A stretch of 64,000 nt of DNA from Streptomyces durocortorensis (GCF_031760065.1 NZ_CP134500.1:2356001-2420000), one strand, 5' to 3'. Counted from the stretch's first letter, positions 25,793 to 34,711 are shown. Program-made: numbers and translations. Notes: generated from the letters alone by a model not told the origin.

Positions 25793-27088
25793 TCACGCGA
25801 AGAGCCGGCGCCAGGTCTCCGGCCCCGGATATCCGTCGGCCGCCCCGCCGCGCCAGCCCTGGGCCCGCTGGAACGCCTCGACGTTGCGGCGGTCGGCCTC
25901 GGTCCAGAGCGGGCTGGGGCCCGACACGTAGTGCTTGCCGTATCCCTTCTTCACCAACTGTCTGCCGAGCCGGTCGACATGGCCGTTGGACTGCCCCGGC
26001 TTGAAATAGCCGCGCCCGGGGAAGGCGACGGCCGTATTCGGGCTGCCGCCCGCCCCCGCGGCCGGGATGTCGCGGCCCTTGCCGGTGGTCAGCAGTTTCC
26101 AGGTGTCCGGGCCGGGGATGCCGTCGGCCTCCGCGCCCCGCCAGCCCTGGGCCTGCTGGAAGGCCTGGGTCGCCCGCCGGTCCGCCGAGCTCCATACGGG
26201 GCCGGGGCCGACCGCGTAGAAGCGCTTGCCGCCCCGCTGGACCAGCATCCGGCCGAGCTGGGTGACGTACTTGTTGTTGCTGCCGGGGCCGAACCGCGCA
26301 GCGCCGGGGAAGGCCGTGGCGGAGCCCGAGCCGGGCGAGCCGCCGGTGACGCCCTTGTAGCGGTAGGCGACATAGCGGTCGGAGTTGTTCCAGTACGCCA
26401 TGGGCGTCGACTGCTTCCGCGTCTGCGGACGCGCCTGCTCGTAGGCGACGTAGTGGCTGCGCCTGTAGTCCGTCCAGCCGCCGAAGATCGTGACGTGGGA
26501 GCCCTTGGCGGGGTCGGCCGGGTTGTGGAAGAGGAGGATGTCGCCGGGCTGGAGGTCGGCGCGGGCGATCCGGGTCCCGTACCGGGCGAGGCTGCCGGTC
26601 CACTCGTTGCTTCCGAGGTTCCAGGCCATCGACACGTAGCCGGAGCAGTCCTGGCGGTACCCGTCCGACCAGTACTTCTCCATGCTGTACGGGACCTTCG
26701 CGGCCACCCACTTCTTGGCCCGGTTGATGATGTCGGCCCGGGTCGTCCGGCGCGCGTCCGGAGCGGCGGACGGCGGGCCCGAGGCGCCGGACCCCTTCAG
26801 CGGGCCCGTCTCGCCCTGCGGGGTGGCCGGCTCGGGGTGGTCACCGCCCCCGTCGGCGTGCGGGGCCCCCGGGGCGGGGTCGGCGGCGGCCGCAGCACCG
26901 GCGGCCCCGCAGGAGAGGACCACCCCGGCGGCGGTGGCCAGCACCAGGGCTCGGCGGGCGCCGTGCGCGGCCGGGTGGCCGCCGTACCGCACCGGCAGGG
27001 CCCTCGCGGCGGCGCGGCGGCGCACGGCGCACCCCGCGCACGTGCAGTCGATGGCGGGCTCGTACTCCTCGAAGACCGGCACAGGCAT
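25793..27088 (-). CDS. Exported amidase-like protein with two peptidoglycan-binding repeats
   Basis: A 431-residue protein. After a Cys-containing cytoplasmic head (CTCAGC) comes a hydrophobic export segment near residues 45-68. Residues about 115-250 form an NlpC/P60/CHAP-like papain-fold domain with DCSGYVSMAWN (Cys nucleophile) and KGSHVTIFGGW (His). Two C-terminal repeats follow, each ending in WRGAEADGIPGPDTWKLL or WRGGAADGYPGPETWRRL, which are peptidoglycan-binding modules. It probably trims peptidoglycan near cslA-dependent growth sites. ATG at 27088 follows GGAGGGG. The SPFH gene is downstream in the same operon. Confidence 0.82.
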   Translation of the reverse strand: MPVPVFEEYEPAIDCTCAGCAVRRRAAARALPVRYGGHPAAHGARRALVLATAAGVVLSCGAAGAAAAADPAPGAPHADGGGDHPEPATPQGETGPLKGSGASGPPSAAPDARRTTRADIINRAKKWVAAKVPYSMEKYWSDGYRQDCSGYVSMAWNLGSNEWTGSLARYGTRIARADLQPGDILLFHNPADPAKGSHVTIFGGWTDYRRSHYVAYEQARPQTRKQSTPMAYWNNSDRYVAYRYKGVTGGSPGSGSATAFPGAARFGPGSNNKYVTQLGRMLVQRGGKRFYAVGPGPVWSSADRRATQAFQQAQGWRGAEADGIPGPDTWKLLTTGKGRDIPAAGAGGSPNTAVAFPGRGYFKPGQSNGHVDRLGRQLVKKGYGKHYVSGPSPLWTEADRRNVEAFQRAQGWRGGAADGYPGPETWRRLFA

Positions 27089-27282
27089 GCGATGTCCCCT
27101 CCGCACTCGTCACTCGTCAAGATCTCTGGGTGCAGCCGCGACGGGCGTCAGCGTTCTCAACTATCCCGACGTATCGCATTTTGACGGACTTATGAGAAAA
27201 AACGACCATCTGACGGGGCGTGGCGTCCGGTAAATGGTCCGGAGCACCCCTCGGAGTCGGGTAGAGTTCTTCAGGTCAGCAG

Positions 27283-27356
27283 GCGCCGTTAGCTCAGTTG
27301 GTTAGAGCAGCTGACTCTTAATCAGCGGGTCCGGGGTTCGAGTCCCTGACGGCGCA
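27283..27356 (+). tRNA. tRNA-Lys (CTT), copy 3
   Basis: Identical to copies 1 and 2, again with TCAGCAG immediately upstream. TAGAGT at 27262-27267 may be the -10 box, with CCTCGG before it. It sits between the leftward SPFH/peptidoglycan operon and the rightward cslA operon. Confidence 0.96.
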
Positions 27357-27363
27357 CGCACAG

Positions 27364-27398
27364 TCAAGGCCCCCTCACTTTTAGTGAGGGGGCCTTGA
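27364..27398 (+). terminator. Terminator after tRNA-Lys copy 3
   Basis: A perfect 15-bp stem (TCAAGGCCCCCTCAC with its complement) around the loop TTTTA, starting 8 nt past the tRNA. Confidence 0.9.
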
Positions 27399-27871
27399 TC
27401 ATTCCCCGTCCGACACCCGGTGACACCCGAAGTCGCACACGCACAGCAACGACGGGAGCATCGGACCGTCACGAAGCAGTGACGGAGCGAAAGGGGGCGC
27501 TGATCGTCACTTCATCACGCCCCCTCCATAACTGGCGCCCAAATCGTGCGTATGGCCGGTAAACAGTCCGTTTCACCCTTGCGATCCCGTTCAGTGTCGG
27601 ACAATCTGTCTGGGGGCCGACGCCCCCAAGGGGGCTGCTGATCCATACAGTTGACGCAGCAGAGCGTGACGTTCCGGTTATCTGCGCCGAGGGGTGGGGG
27701 TCCCGCTCAAGGGCGGACGCCGAGGGGGCATCATGCAACCGGAAGGCTGCCGATCCATGTCTGTGGGAACGGTGGCTCGCCACCGTATGCGTGCCCGGTG
27801 AAGAACGGGGACCCACCGCGCACGAAGAGACCGAGCAGTCACGCACCAGCATGCGTGCGGGGGGATGACCC
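27399..27871 (+). other. Long upstream region of cslA with several hairpins
   Basis: About 470 bp without a credible gene. Inverted repeats: AGGGGGCG/CGCCCCCT at 27492-27525, TGGGGGC/GCCCCCA at 27611-27628 and CTGCTG/CAGCAG at 27635-27662. A larger nested structure lies at 27693-27817 and is listed separately. A hairpin CACGCA/TGCGTG lies just before the cslA ribosome binding site. No clear promoter was identified. Confidence 0.55.
27693..27817 (+). ncRNA. Candidate structured leader RNA of cslA
   Basis: A closing helix pairs GGTGGG (27693-27698) with CCCACC (27812-27817) and continues TCCC (27701-27704) with GGGA (27808-27811). Inside is a strong hairpin, ACGGTGG-CTCG-CCACCGT, near 27769-27786. 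A possible GGGCA/TGCCC pairing also lies inside. The structure ends 54 nt before the cslA start. It does not match the ydaO (c-di-AMP) or c-di-GMP riboswitch consensus that I remember. It may be a regulatory leader of unknown type. Confidence 0.4.
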
Positions 27872-29800
27872 ATGACGTCGACGCCGCCAGGCGACCGGCA
27901 GGAGAACGACGCTTCCCGGACGACACAGCTCCGGATACCGCAGCAGCTGCGGACCGGGGCGCCGCGGCGGCGTGCGCGGAAAGAGAAAGAGCTGCCGCGC
28001 TACGACTACGAGCACTACAGCCGGCTCGCCGGCCCGCTGACGCAGCCGCCCGCGGGCAAGCCGTACAAGGTGCAGTACCGCTCGCTCATATCCCAGGAGC
28101 CGCACCGGGTGCGCGCGGCGCTCCTGCTCGGCGCGGCGCCGCTCGTCTCGCTCGGCCTCTTCGCCTGGCTGATGCAGCCCAGCCACTGGACGGACCGCGA
28201 CCCCAACCTGGACAACGACCTCCTGCTGGTCCTCGACATCATCATGCTGGTCTCGATCGGCCTGATCGAGCTGTTCCGCACGATGAACGTCCTGTCGAAC
28301 GCGCACGCCACCCTCGTCGCCCGGGACCCGGTTCCGGTGGTCCCGGAGACCGGCACCAAGGTCGCCTTCCTCACCTCCTTCGTTCCCGGCAAGGAACCGC
28401 TGGAGATGGTGACGAAGACCCTGGAGGCGGCCGTGAAGATCCGCCACCGCGGTCTGATGCACGTCTGGCTGCTGGACGAGGGCAACGACCCCGCGGTCAA
28501 GGAGGTCTGCGCCCGGCTCGGTGTGCACCACTTCTCCCGCAAGGGCGTGGCCCACTGGAACCAGGCCAAGGGCCCGCACCGGGCCAAGACCAAGCACGGC
28601 AACTACAACGCCTGGCTGGACGCGCACGGCGGCGACTACGACTTCTTCGCCTCGGTCGACACCGACCACATCCCGCTGCCGAACTACCTGGAGCGGATGC
28701 TCGGCTACTTCCGCGACCCGGACGTCGGCTTCGTCATCGGCCCGCAGGTCTACGGCAACTACGACACCTTCGTCACCAAGGCCGCCGAGTCGCAGCAGTT
28801 CCTCTTCCACGCGCTGATCCAGCGCGCGGGCAACCGCTACGGCGCGCCCATGTTCGTCGGCACCAGCAACGCGGTCCGGATCTCGGCGCTCAAGCAGATC
28901 GGCGGCCTGTACGACTCGATCACCGAGGACATGGCCACCGGCTTCGAGATCCACCGCCACCGCAACCCGGTCACCGGCAAGAAGTGGCGCTCGGTCTACA
29001 CCCCGGACGTGCTGGCCGTCGGCGAGGGCCCGACCGCCTGGACGGACTTCTTCACCCAGCAGCTGCGCTGGTCGCGGGGCACGTACGAGACGATCATCGG
29101 GCAGTTCTGGAAGGGCTTCGGGACCATGCCGCCCGGCAAGCTCTTCAACTACACGATGATGATCATCTTCTATCCGATGTCGGCCCTGAACTGGATCCTC
29201 GCGGCTCTCAGCTGCGCGCTGTTCCTCGGCATGGGCGCCTCCGGGGTCCAGATCGACCCGACGATCTGGATGATGCTGTACGGCAACGCCTCCGCCCTCC
29301 AGATCGGCCTGTACATCTGGAACCGCCGCCACAACGTCTCGCCGCACGAGCCCGAGGGCTCCGGCGGTCTCGCGGGCATGGTGATGTCCGCGCTCTCCGC
29401 CCCGATCTACGCCCGTTCGCTGATGGACGCGGTGCTGCGCCGCAAGAGCTCCTTCGTGGTGACCCCCAAGGGCGACTCGTCCAGCCCGGACACCCTCTTC
29501 GGCACCTTCCGCATCCACCTGTTCTTCATCGTCGTCTTCGGCGCCTCGATGGTCTCCTCCTTCTTCCTCGGCCACAGCCACCCCGCGATGGTCACCTGGG
29601 CCTCGCTCGCGCTGCTGATCACCGCCGCGCCGATCATCGGCTGGAAGTACACGATCCGCGCCGAGAAGAAGAAACGCCGGGCAGGCGGAGGATCGCACCG
29701 CAGCGGCGGACCGGCCCCGGAGCCGCGGCCCCAGCCCCTGCCCGGGGCACCCGGGAACGACCAGACCATGCAGATCGCCCTTGGGGGACGTAAGAAATGA
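27872..29800 (+). CDS. cslA: Cellulose synthase-like glycosyltransferase CslA
   Basis: A 642-residue family-2 glycosyltransferase of the inner membrane. Two helices precede the catalytic domain (LLLGAAPLVSLGLFAWLM; LLLVLDIIMLVSIGLIELF). The domain has all processive-synthase motifs: the first Asp in LLDEGND (about 202), DTD (about 263-265), TED (about 350) and QQLRW (about 396-400). About four helices follow. It polymerises a beta-1,4-linked glycan at hyphal tips and works with GlxA. The ATG at 27872 follows GGGGGG. Its stop overlaps the glxA start (ATGA). Confidence 0.95.
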   Translation: MTSTPPGDRQENDASRTTQLRIPQQLRTGAPRRRARKEKELPRYDYEHYSRLAGPLTQPPAGKPYKVQYRSLISQEPHRVRAALLLGAAPLVSLGLFAWLMQPSHWTDRDPNLDNDLLLVLDIIMLVSIGLIELFRTMNVLSNAHATLVARDPVPVVPETGTKVAFLTSFVPGKEPLEMVTKTLEAAVKIRHRGLMHVWLLDEGNDPAVKEVCARLGVHHFSRKGVAHWNQAKGPHRAKTKHGNYNAWLDAHGGDYDFFASVDTDHIPLPNYLERMLGYFRDPDVGFVIGPQVYGNYDTFVTKAAESQQFLFHALIQRAGNRYGAPMFVGTSNAVRISALKQIGGLYDSITEDMATGFEIHRHRNPVTGKKWRSVYTPDVLAVGEGPTAWTDFFTQQLRWSRGTYETIIGQFWKGFGTMPPGKLFNYTMMIIFYPMSALNWILAALSCALFLGMGASGVQIDPTIWMMLYGNASALQIGLYIWNRRHNVSPHEPEGSGGLAGMVMSALSAPIYARSLMDAVLRRKSSFVVTPKGDSSSPDTLFGTFRIHLFFIVVFGASMVSSFFLGHSHPAMVTWASLALLITAAPIIGWKYTIRAEKKKRRAGGGSHRSGGPAPEPRPQPLPGAPGNDQTMQIALGGRKK

Positions 29801-31734
29801 AGTACCGTCCGAGCCGCCGTACACGCCGCCTGGCGATCAGTACGGCGGTGGTTCTCGCGCTCGCGGGAGCGAACGGGCCGTGGCTGTACCGCTTCAGCAC
29901 CGAGCGCTACCACGAGTACAAGATCAACCAGCAGGAGTACAAGGCGGCCAACGGCCACTGGTCCTTCCTGGACATCCCGTCCGAGTTCAGGATCAACACG
30001 ATCCACGCGGCGCTGCTGCACACCGGCAAGGTGCTGCTCGTCGCGGGCTCCGGCAACAACCAGAAGAACTTCGACGCGAAGAGCTTCCGCTCGGTGCTGT
30101 GGGACCCGAAGACGGACACCTTCAAGAACATCCCCACCCCCAAGGACATGTTCTGCGCCGGGCACACCCAGCTGCCCGACGGCAAGCTCCTCATAGCCGG
30201 CGGCACCAAGCGCTACGAGAAGCTGGAGGGCGATGTCACCAAGGCCGGCGGCCTGATGATCGTCCACAACGAGGACCCGGACAAGCCGATCACCCTGCCC
30301 GCGGGCACCCGCTTCACCGGCAAGGAGAACGGCAAGACGTTCGTCTCCAAGGACCCGGTGCTGGTCGAGAAGGCCACCAAGGTCTTCGACAAGGAGACCG
30401 GCGCGTTCCTGCGCAACGACCCCGGGCTCGGCCGGATCTACGTCGAGGCGCAGAAGGCCGGCAAGAAGTACGAGACCGGCACCGAGGACAACTACCGAGT
30501 GGCGGGCCTGTCCGGCTCGGACACCCGCAACGTCTACGGGATCGCACAGAAGCTGGCCCTGGACAAGAAGGACTTCCAGGGAATCCGTGAGGCCTTCGAG
30601 TTCGACCCGGTGGCGGAGAAGTACATCACCGTCGACCCGATGAAGGAGGCCCGCTGGTATCCGACCCTGACGACGCTGGAGGACGGCAAGGTCCTCGCAC
30701 TGTCGGGTCTGGACGAGATCGGGCAGATCGTCCCGGGCAAGGACGAGATCTACGACCCGAAGACCAAGGAGTGGGAGTACACCGGCATCGAGCGGAGGTT
30801 CCCCACCTACCCGGCGGTCTTCCTGCTCAACGACGGCAAGCTCTTCTACTCCGGCTCCAACGCCGGGTACGGCCCGGCGGACGTCGGACGCGACCCGGGC
30901 GTCTGGGACCTGTCCACCAACAAGTTCAAGAAGATCCCCGGGCTCAGCGACCCGGACCAGATGGAGACCTCGGCGACCGTACGGCTGCCCCCCGCCCAGG
31001 ACGAGAAGTTCATGGTGATCGGCGGCGGCGGGGTCGGCGAGTCGGAGAAGTCCAGCGAGAAGTCCCGGCTGGTCGACCTCCAGAAGAAGAACCCCAGGTT
31101 CACCGACGGCGCGTCCCTCTCCGAGGGCACCCGCTACCCCAGCGCCTCCCTGCTCCCCGACGACTCGCTGCTGGTGACCGGCGGCTCCAACGACTACCGG
31201 GGGCGCAGCGGCTCGGACGTGCTCCAGGCCCGGCTGTACGACGCGAAGAGCGACACGTACAAGCGGGTCGCCGATCCGCGGGTGGGCCGGAACTACCACT
31301 CGGGTTCGGTGCTGCTGCCGGACGGGCGGGTCATGATCTTCGGTTCGGACTCGCTCTTCTCGGACAAGGCCAACACCCGGCCCGGCGTCTTCGAGCAGCG
31401 CATCGAGATCTACACCCCGCCCTACCTCTACCGGGACTCCCGGCCCGAGCTGACGGCCGGGCCCAAGAAGATCGAGCGCGGCGGTACGGGCCTGTTCACC
31501 ACGCAGCACGCCTCCTCGATCACCTCGGCGAAGCTGATGCGGCCCTCGGCGGTCACCCATGTCACCGACACCGACCAGCGCACCATCGCGCTGGAGATGA
31601 AGAAGTCGGCGGACGGGATCACCGTCACCGTGCCGGAGAACCGGGCGCTGGTGCCCGCGGGCTGGTACATGCTGTTCGTCACCGACGCCGAGGGCACGCC
31701 GTCCGAGGGCATGTGGGTCGAGGTGCCCGAGTAG
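29797..31734 (+). CDS. glxA: Mononuclear copper-radical oxidase GlxA
   Basis: A 645-residue galactose-oxidase-like enzyme held in the membrane by an N-terminal anchor (RRLAISTAVVLALAGANGPW). The kelch-type propeller and C-terminal DUF1929 domain carry the copper-site residues. These are Cys near 120 in DMFCAGHTQLPDG and Tyr288 in ARWYPTLTTL, the predicted Tyr-Cys crosslink, with Trp287 beside it. Further ligands are Tyr-His in GRNYHSGSVLLPDG and a C-terminal His in THVTDTDQRT. It oxidises the glycan made by CslA, with which it is translationally coupled. Confidence 0.94.
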   Translation: MKYRPSRRTRRLAISTAVVLALAGANGPWLYRFSTERYHEYKINQQEYKAANGHWSFLDIPSEFRINTIHAALLHTGKVLLVAGSGNNQKNFDAKSFRSVLWDPKTDTFKNIPTPKDMFCAGHTQLPDGKLLIAGGTKRYEKLEGDVTKAGGLMIVHNEDPDKPITLPAGTRFTGKENGKTFVSKDPVLVEKATKVFDKETGAFLRNDPGLGRIYVEAQKAGKKYETGTEDNYRVAGLSGSDTRNVYGIAQKLALDKKDFQGIREAFEFDPVAEKYITVDPMKEARWYPTLTTLEDGKVLALSGLDEIGQIVPGKDEIYDPKTKEWEYTGIERRFPTYPAVFLLNDGKLFYSGSNAGYGPADVGRDPGVWDLSTNKFKKIPGLSDPDQMETSATVRLPPAQDEKFMVIGGGGVGESEKSSEKSRLVDLQKKNPRFTDGASLSEGTRYPSASLLPDDSLLVTGGSNDYRGRSGSDVLQARLYDAKSDTYKRVADPRVGRNYHSGSVLLPDGRVMIFGSDSLFSDKANTRPGVFEQRIEIYTPPYLYRDSRPELTAGPKKIERGGTGLFTTQHASSITSAKLMRPSAVTHVTDTDQRTIALEMKKSADGITVTVPENRALVPAGWYMLFVTDAEGTPSEGMWVEVPE

Positions 31735-31759
31735 CCACACATACGTGGGCGGCGCTGCG

Positions 31760-31796
31760 GGCCGCGCCCCGGAGGCCGTCTCCCCGGGGCGCGGCC
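31760..31796 (+). terminator. Terminator after the cslA-glxA operon
   Basis: A 13-bp perfect stem, GGCCGCGCCCCGG and its complement, with an 11-nt loop. It is placed in the convergent gap before the GH6 gene and may act for both. Confidence 0.8.
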
Positions 31797-31850
31797 TTCC
31801 GCCGCTCCGGGTGACGTCTCCCGGGCCCGGCCTTCCGCTGCTTCGCGTTG

Positions 31851-32897
31851 CTACTTCGTGGCGCGGACCAGGCCCAGCGCGTACTCCGGCCACCAGTCGC
31901 CAGCCTTCGGGCCGCCCTTGCAGTCGCCGTCGGACTCACCGGGACGCTTGATCCACAGATAGGCGTCGACGAGGTCATCGCCGGTCTGGGTGGTCGGGGC
32001 CTCGCCGAGCGCGCGGCCCGGGGGGTTGCACCAGCTCTCGGCGGGGTCGCCGCCGGTGTAGGGGCCGTTGCCGTTGCGGCTGGTGTCGATGACGAAGGGC
32101 TTGTTGCCGATCTTCTCCGACAGCTTCTTGCCGAACTCCGTGGAGACGGCCGTCGTCTGGAAGTTGGAGACGTTGAGCGAGAAGCCGTCGGCCTCGGCGA
32201 TCCCGGCCCGCTGGAGCGGCTGGTAGAGCGCGTCGGGCGACTGCCAGCCCGCGTTGCCCGCGTCCAGGTAGACCTTGGTGGCGGGCTGCTGCTTCAGCCT
32301 CTGGATCGCACCCTTGAGGAGGTCGTAGCGCTCCTCGTGGAACTCCTGGGGCGTGCAGCCGTCGACCAGGTGGAGCAGGGCGTCGGGCTCCAGGATCACG
32401 GTGGCGCTGCGGTCCCCGATGCCCTTGGCGACGCTGTCCAGCCAGGAGCGGTACGCATGGCCGTCGGCGGCGCCGCCCTTGGAGAACTGGCCGCAGTCAC
32501 GGTGCGGGATGTTGTAGAGGACCAGCAGGGCGTCCCGGTCCGCGGCGGCGGCCGCCTCGGTGACGCCCTTCACCTGGTTCTCCGCGTTGTCCGGACTTAT
32601 CCACTCGCCGACCGGCTGCTCGGCGATCTTCCGGATCAGCGCGGCCTTCTCGCCGTCGCCGTCCTTCTCATACGCGGCGACCTGGCGGGCCGCGTTCCCC
32701 TCGGGGTTGACCCAGTACGGGTCCTTGGCCTTGGGCTGCTGGGAGACGGTCGGCGCGGCGTCCTTGTCACCACCGTCCCCGTCACCGGAGCAGCCCGCCA
32801 GCAGCAGGGCCGCCCCGACCGCCGCTGCCGTACCGGTCGTCCTCAGGCCCGCCACGCGCTTGCGCGTCCGGGACCGGCCGGTGTAACTGCCGTACAT
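31851..32897 (-). CDS. cslZ: GH6 glycoside hydrolase lipoprotein (CslZ-like endoglucanase)
   Basis: A 348-residue protein with a lipobox (LLLAGCSGDG, Cys near 37), hence anchored outside the membrane. The GH6 fold is marked by VLYNIPHRDCGQFS, VILEPDALLHL (the EPD acid region), DAGNAGW and VIDTSRNGNGP. It cleaves beta-1,4-glucan, probably trimming the CslA product. It is convergent with glxA and matches the cslZ position in S. coelicolor (recalled). ATG at 32897 with GGGGGAG upstream was chosen; the open frame further upstream has no ribosome site. Confidence 0.9.
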   Translation of the reverse strand: MYGSYTGRSRTRKRVAGLRTTGTAAAVGAALLLAGCSGDGDGGDKDAAPTVSQQPKAKDPYWVNPEGNAARQVAAYEKDGDGEKAALIRKIAEQPVGEWISPDNAENQVKGVTEAAAAADRDALLVLYNIPHRDCGQFSKGGAADGHAYRSWLDSVAKGIGDRSATVILEPDALLHLVDGCTPQEFHEERYDLLKGAIQRLKQQPATKVYLDAGNAGWQSPDALYQPLQRAGIAEADGFSLNVSNFQTTAVSTEFGKKLSEKIGNKPFVIDTSRNGNGPYTGGDPAESWCNPPGRALGEAPTTQTGDDLVDAYLWIKRPGESDGDCKGGPKAGDWWPEYALGLVRATK

Positions 32898-33322
32898 CCA
32901 CTCCCCCTTGGGTGCACTGCCTGCACTGTCGCTCACTGGATTCACCGATGGGCTGCCGGTCCGCACCATCCTGGCACAGCGGCGGAGAGCCCACGGGGCC
33001 GGTCGGCTGGGCGCCCGGCCCCGTGACGACGGGCTCATCTCCCACCCTTACAACGGTCACACAGAGGCACCGGTTCCGGACATCCTGTTCGAAAACCGGT
33101 GATGCTCGCGGCCGCTCCCCCTACAGTGACGACAGGCCACGCGACCTCCCGTTTCGCGCCAGGCGACTCCCGCGGCCGGGCGCAAGCGGTCGAGGACCGG
33201 CCCGGTCGGCGCGCCCCGAGAGGCGGCCGACCGGGCCGGGTGGAACGCATTCCGTTGTGCGTGTTCCGGCGTGCGTGTTCCGGTGAAGGTGTTCTCTTGC
33301 GCGTGTTCCGTGGCGCGGCGGG
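32898..33322. other. Intergenic region with short direct repeats
   Basis: About 425 bp upstream of the GH6 gene and downstream of the class F sortase gene. GTGCGTGTTCCGG occurs at 33257-33269 and 33271-33283. A related GCGTGTTCCG lies at 33301-33310. An AT-richer stretch near 33045-33105 may carry the GH6 promoter. No gene is supported. Confidence 0.5.
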
Positions 33323-34036
33323 TCAGATCCGGCCCCCGTGTGCCGCCTGGACGCGCTCCCCGCCACCGGGGGCGTCCTTCGCGCCCGTGAGGTAGGCCGA
33401 GACCACCACGTTCGCCGAGTAGGAGCGGGTCCGGTGGTCGTACGTGCCTCCGCACGTGATCAGCCGCAGCTCGGCCCGGCCGTCCTCTCGGGGCCCGTAC
33501 GCCGTCCTCGCGTCGAAGCGTTCGCGGGTGACGACCTGGACGTCGTCCACGGTGAACTCCGCGACGCTGCCGTCGGTCCGGGTGACCTTGATCTTCGCAC
33601 CGGGCTTCACCGCGCTGAGCCCGTAGAAGACGGCCGGTTTCGTCTCGGTGTCGACGTGGCCGACGAACAGGGACGCGCCCTTCGCGCCGGGTGCGGTGCC
33701 GTCGCCGTACCAGCCCGCGGTCTTCGGCATGCCGTACGGGGGCGGGTCGATGGCCCCGTCCTCGTCGAGGCCGCGCGCGATCACCGGGGCCGAGATCCCC
33801 GCGGAGGGGACGTCGACACGCTCGGGGGCGACACCGTCGAGCGGGTCGTGGGCCGGGGGCAGCGGGGTGCCGAGGGGGCGGCCGACCGCGGCCACGTCAC
33901 CGGTGGTGGGCCCGGACAGGCCGCCGAGCCCGCCGCCGGCCTCCCGGCCCCAGAGCCACAGGCCGAGCAGCAGCACGGCCCAGGTGACTCCCGTGAGCAG
34001 TCGCCCGGTGCCTGCCGGGCGGTCCGGGGCGCTCAT
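33323..34036 (-). CDS. Class F sortase
   Basis: A 237-residue membrane-anchored transpeptidase. The N-terminal helix is GVTWAVLLLGLWLWG. The sortase barrel has the catalytic His in SLFVGHVDTE, Cys in LRLITCGGTYDH, and Arg in RTRSYSANVVV. Class F enzymes are common in actinomycetes, but their substrates are poorly defined. It begins 2 bp after the stop of the upstream exported protein with a C-terminal membrane segment, which is a natural partner or substrate. Confidence 0.88.
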   Translation of the reverse strand: MSAPDRPAGTGRLLTGVTWAVLLLGLWLWGREAGGGLGGLSGPTTGDVAAVGRPLGTPLPPAHDPLDGVAPERVDVPSAGISAPVIARGLDEDGAIDPPPYGMPKTAGWYGDGTAPGAKGASLFVGHVDTETKPAVFYGLSAVKPGAKIKVTRTDGSVAEFTVDDVQVVTRERFDARTAYGPREDGRAELRLITCGGTYDHRTRSYSANVVVSAYLTGAKDAPGGGERVQAAHGGRI

Positions 34037-34037
34037 G

Positions 34038-34598
34038 TCAGTGGCCGGCCGGGCCGCGTCGGCGGCGCGAGCTGCGCAGGGCGACGGCGACGGCCGCGAC
34101 GGCGGCGAGCACCAGACCGGTCACCGCGTGCCGGGTGCCGGGCCCCTCGGACTCGACGGCCCGTTCGGCGAGGGTGGCGGTGCCTCCGCCGCCCGCCTTG
34201 ACGGGTGCGACGGGCGAGGGCCGTTTGTGGTGGATGACGGTGAGGGTGCCGGTCGCCTTGCCGTTGCTGTCCTCGCACGTCACCCAGACGTCGTAGGAGC
34301 GGGGTTCGGCGTCGGACCGGATACGGGCCTCGGCGAAGAGGCCCTTTCTGTCGCCGGGGCGGAACTGGACGGCCGAGGCGAAGGCGTCGGAGTTGCCCTT
34401 GGCCCGGCGGCCCTTGCCGCAGACGTCGACCCACAGTTCCACCTGCCCGCCCGGGGCGATCGTGGACGGGGTGACCGAGACGGTGCCTCGGTCGTCGTCA
34501 CCGGCCGGGGCGGCCGGGGATGCCAGCGCGACGGGGGCGGGCACGGCTATGAGCGCGGCCGCCGCTGCGGCACAGAACGTGATGGGCATGGAACGCAT
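34038..34598 (-). CDS. Exported beta-rich protein with C-terminal membrane anchor
   Basis: A 186-residue protein. A signal peptide (ITFCAAAAAALIAVPAPVALA) precedes a beta-sandwich-like domain with two cysteines (VDVCGKGRR; VWVTCEDSNG). Near the C-terminus are a helix (AVTGLVLAAVAAVAVAL) and an Arg-rich tail (RSSRRRRG), the layout of a cell-wall sorting signal. There is no LPxTG or LAxTG; the segment before the helix reads ESEGPGTRHA. It is probably the class F sortase substrate or partner. ATG at 34598 follows AGGAGG. Confidence 0.75.
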   Translation of the reverse strand: MRSMPITFCAAAAAALIAVPAPVALASPAAPAGDDDRGTVSVTPSTIAPGGQVELWVDVCGKGRRAKGNSDAFASAVQFRPGDRKGLFAEARIRSDAEPRSYDVWVTCEDSNGKATGTLTVIHHKRPSPVAPVKAGGGGTATLAERAVESEGPGTRHAVTGLVLAAVAAVAVALRSSRRRRGPAGH

Positions 34599-34711
34599 CG
34601 TGAACCTCCTACAGGAAGGTTCACGCCTGCGGCCGGGCCCCGCATCCGCAGCCCCCCATTCGGGCGAGACCCGGGCGGCGCCCGGACCACTGCGGATGCG
34701 GTTCGCTCAGG

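Noticed and set aside
27651-27684. A promoter TTGACG ... TATCTG before cslA
   Set aside because: The spacer is about 22 bp, too long for a normal sigma-70-type promoter.
27640-27830. A c-di-AMP (ydaO) riboswitch before cslA
   Set aside because: A CGGGGACCCA segment is suggestive, but the required GGGUGAAU and GUCAGCUAACC segments are missing and the order of elements does not fit.
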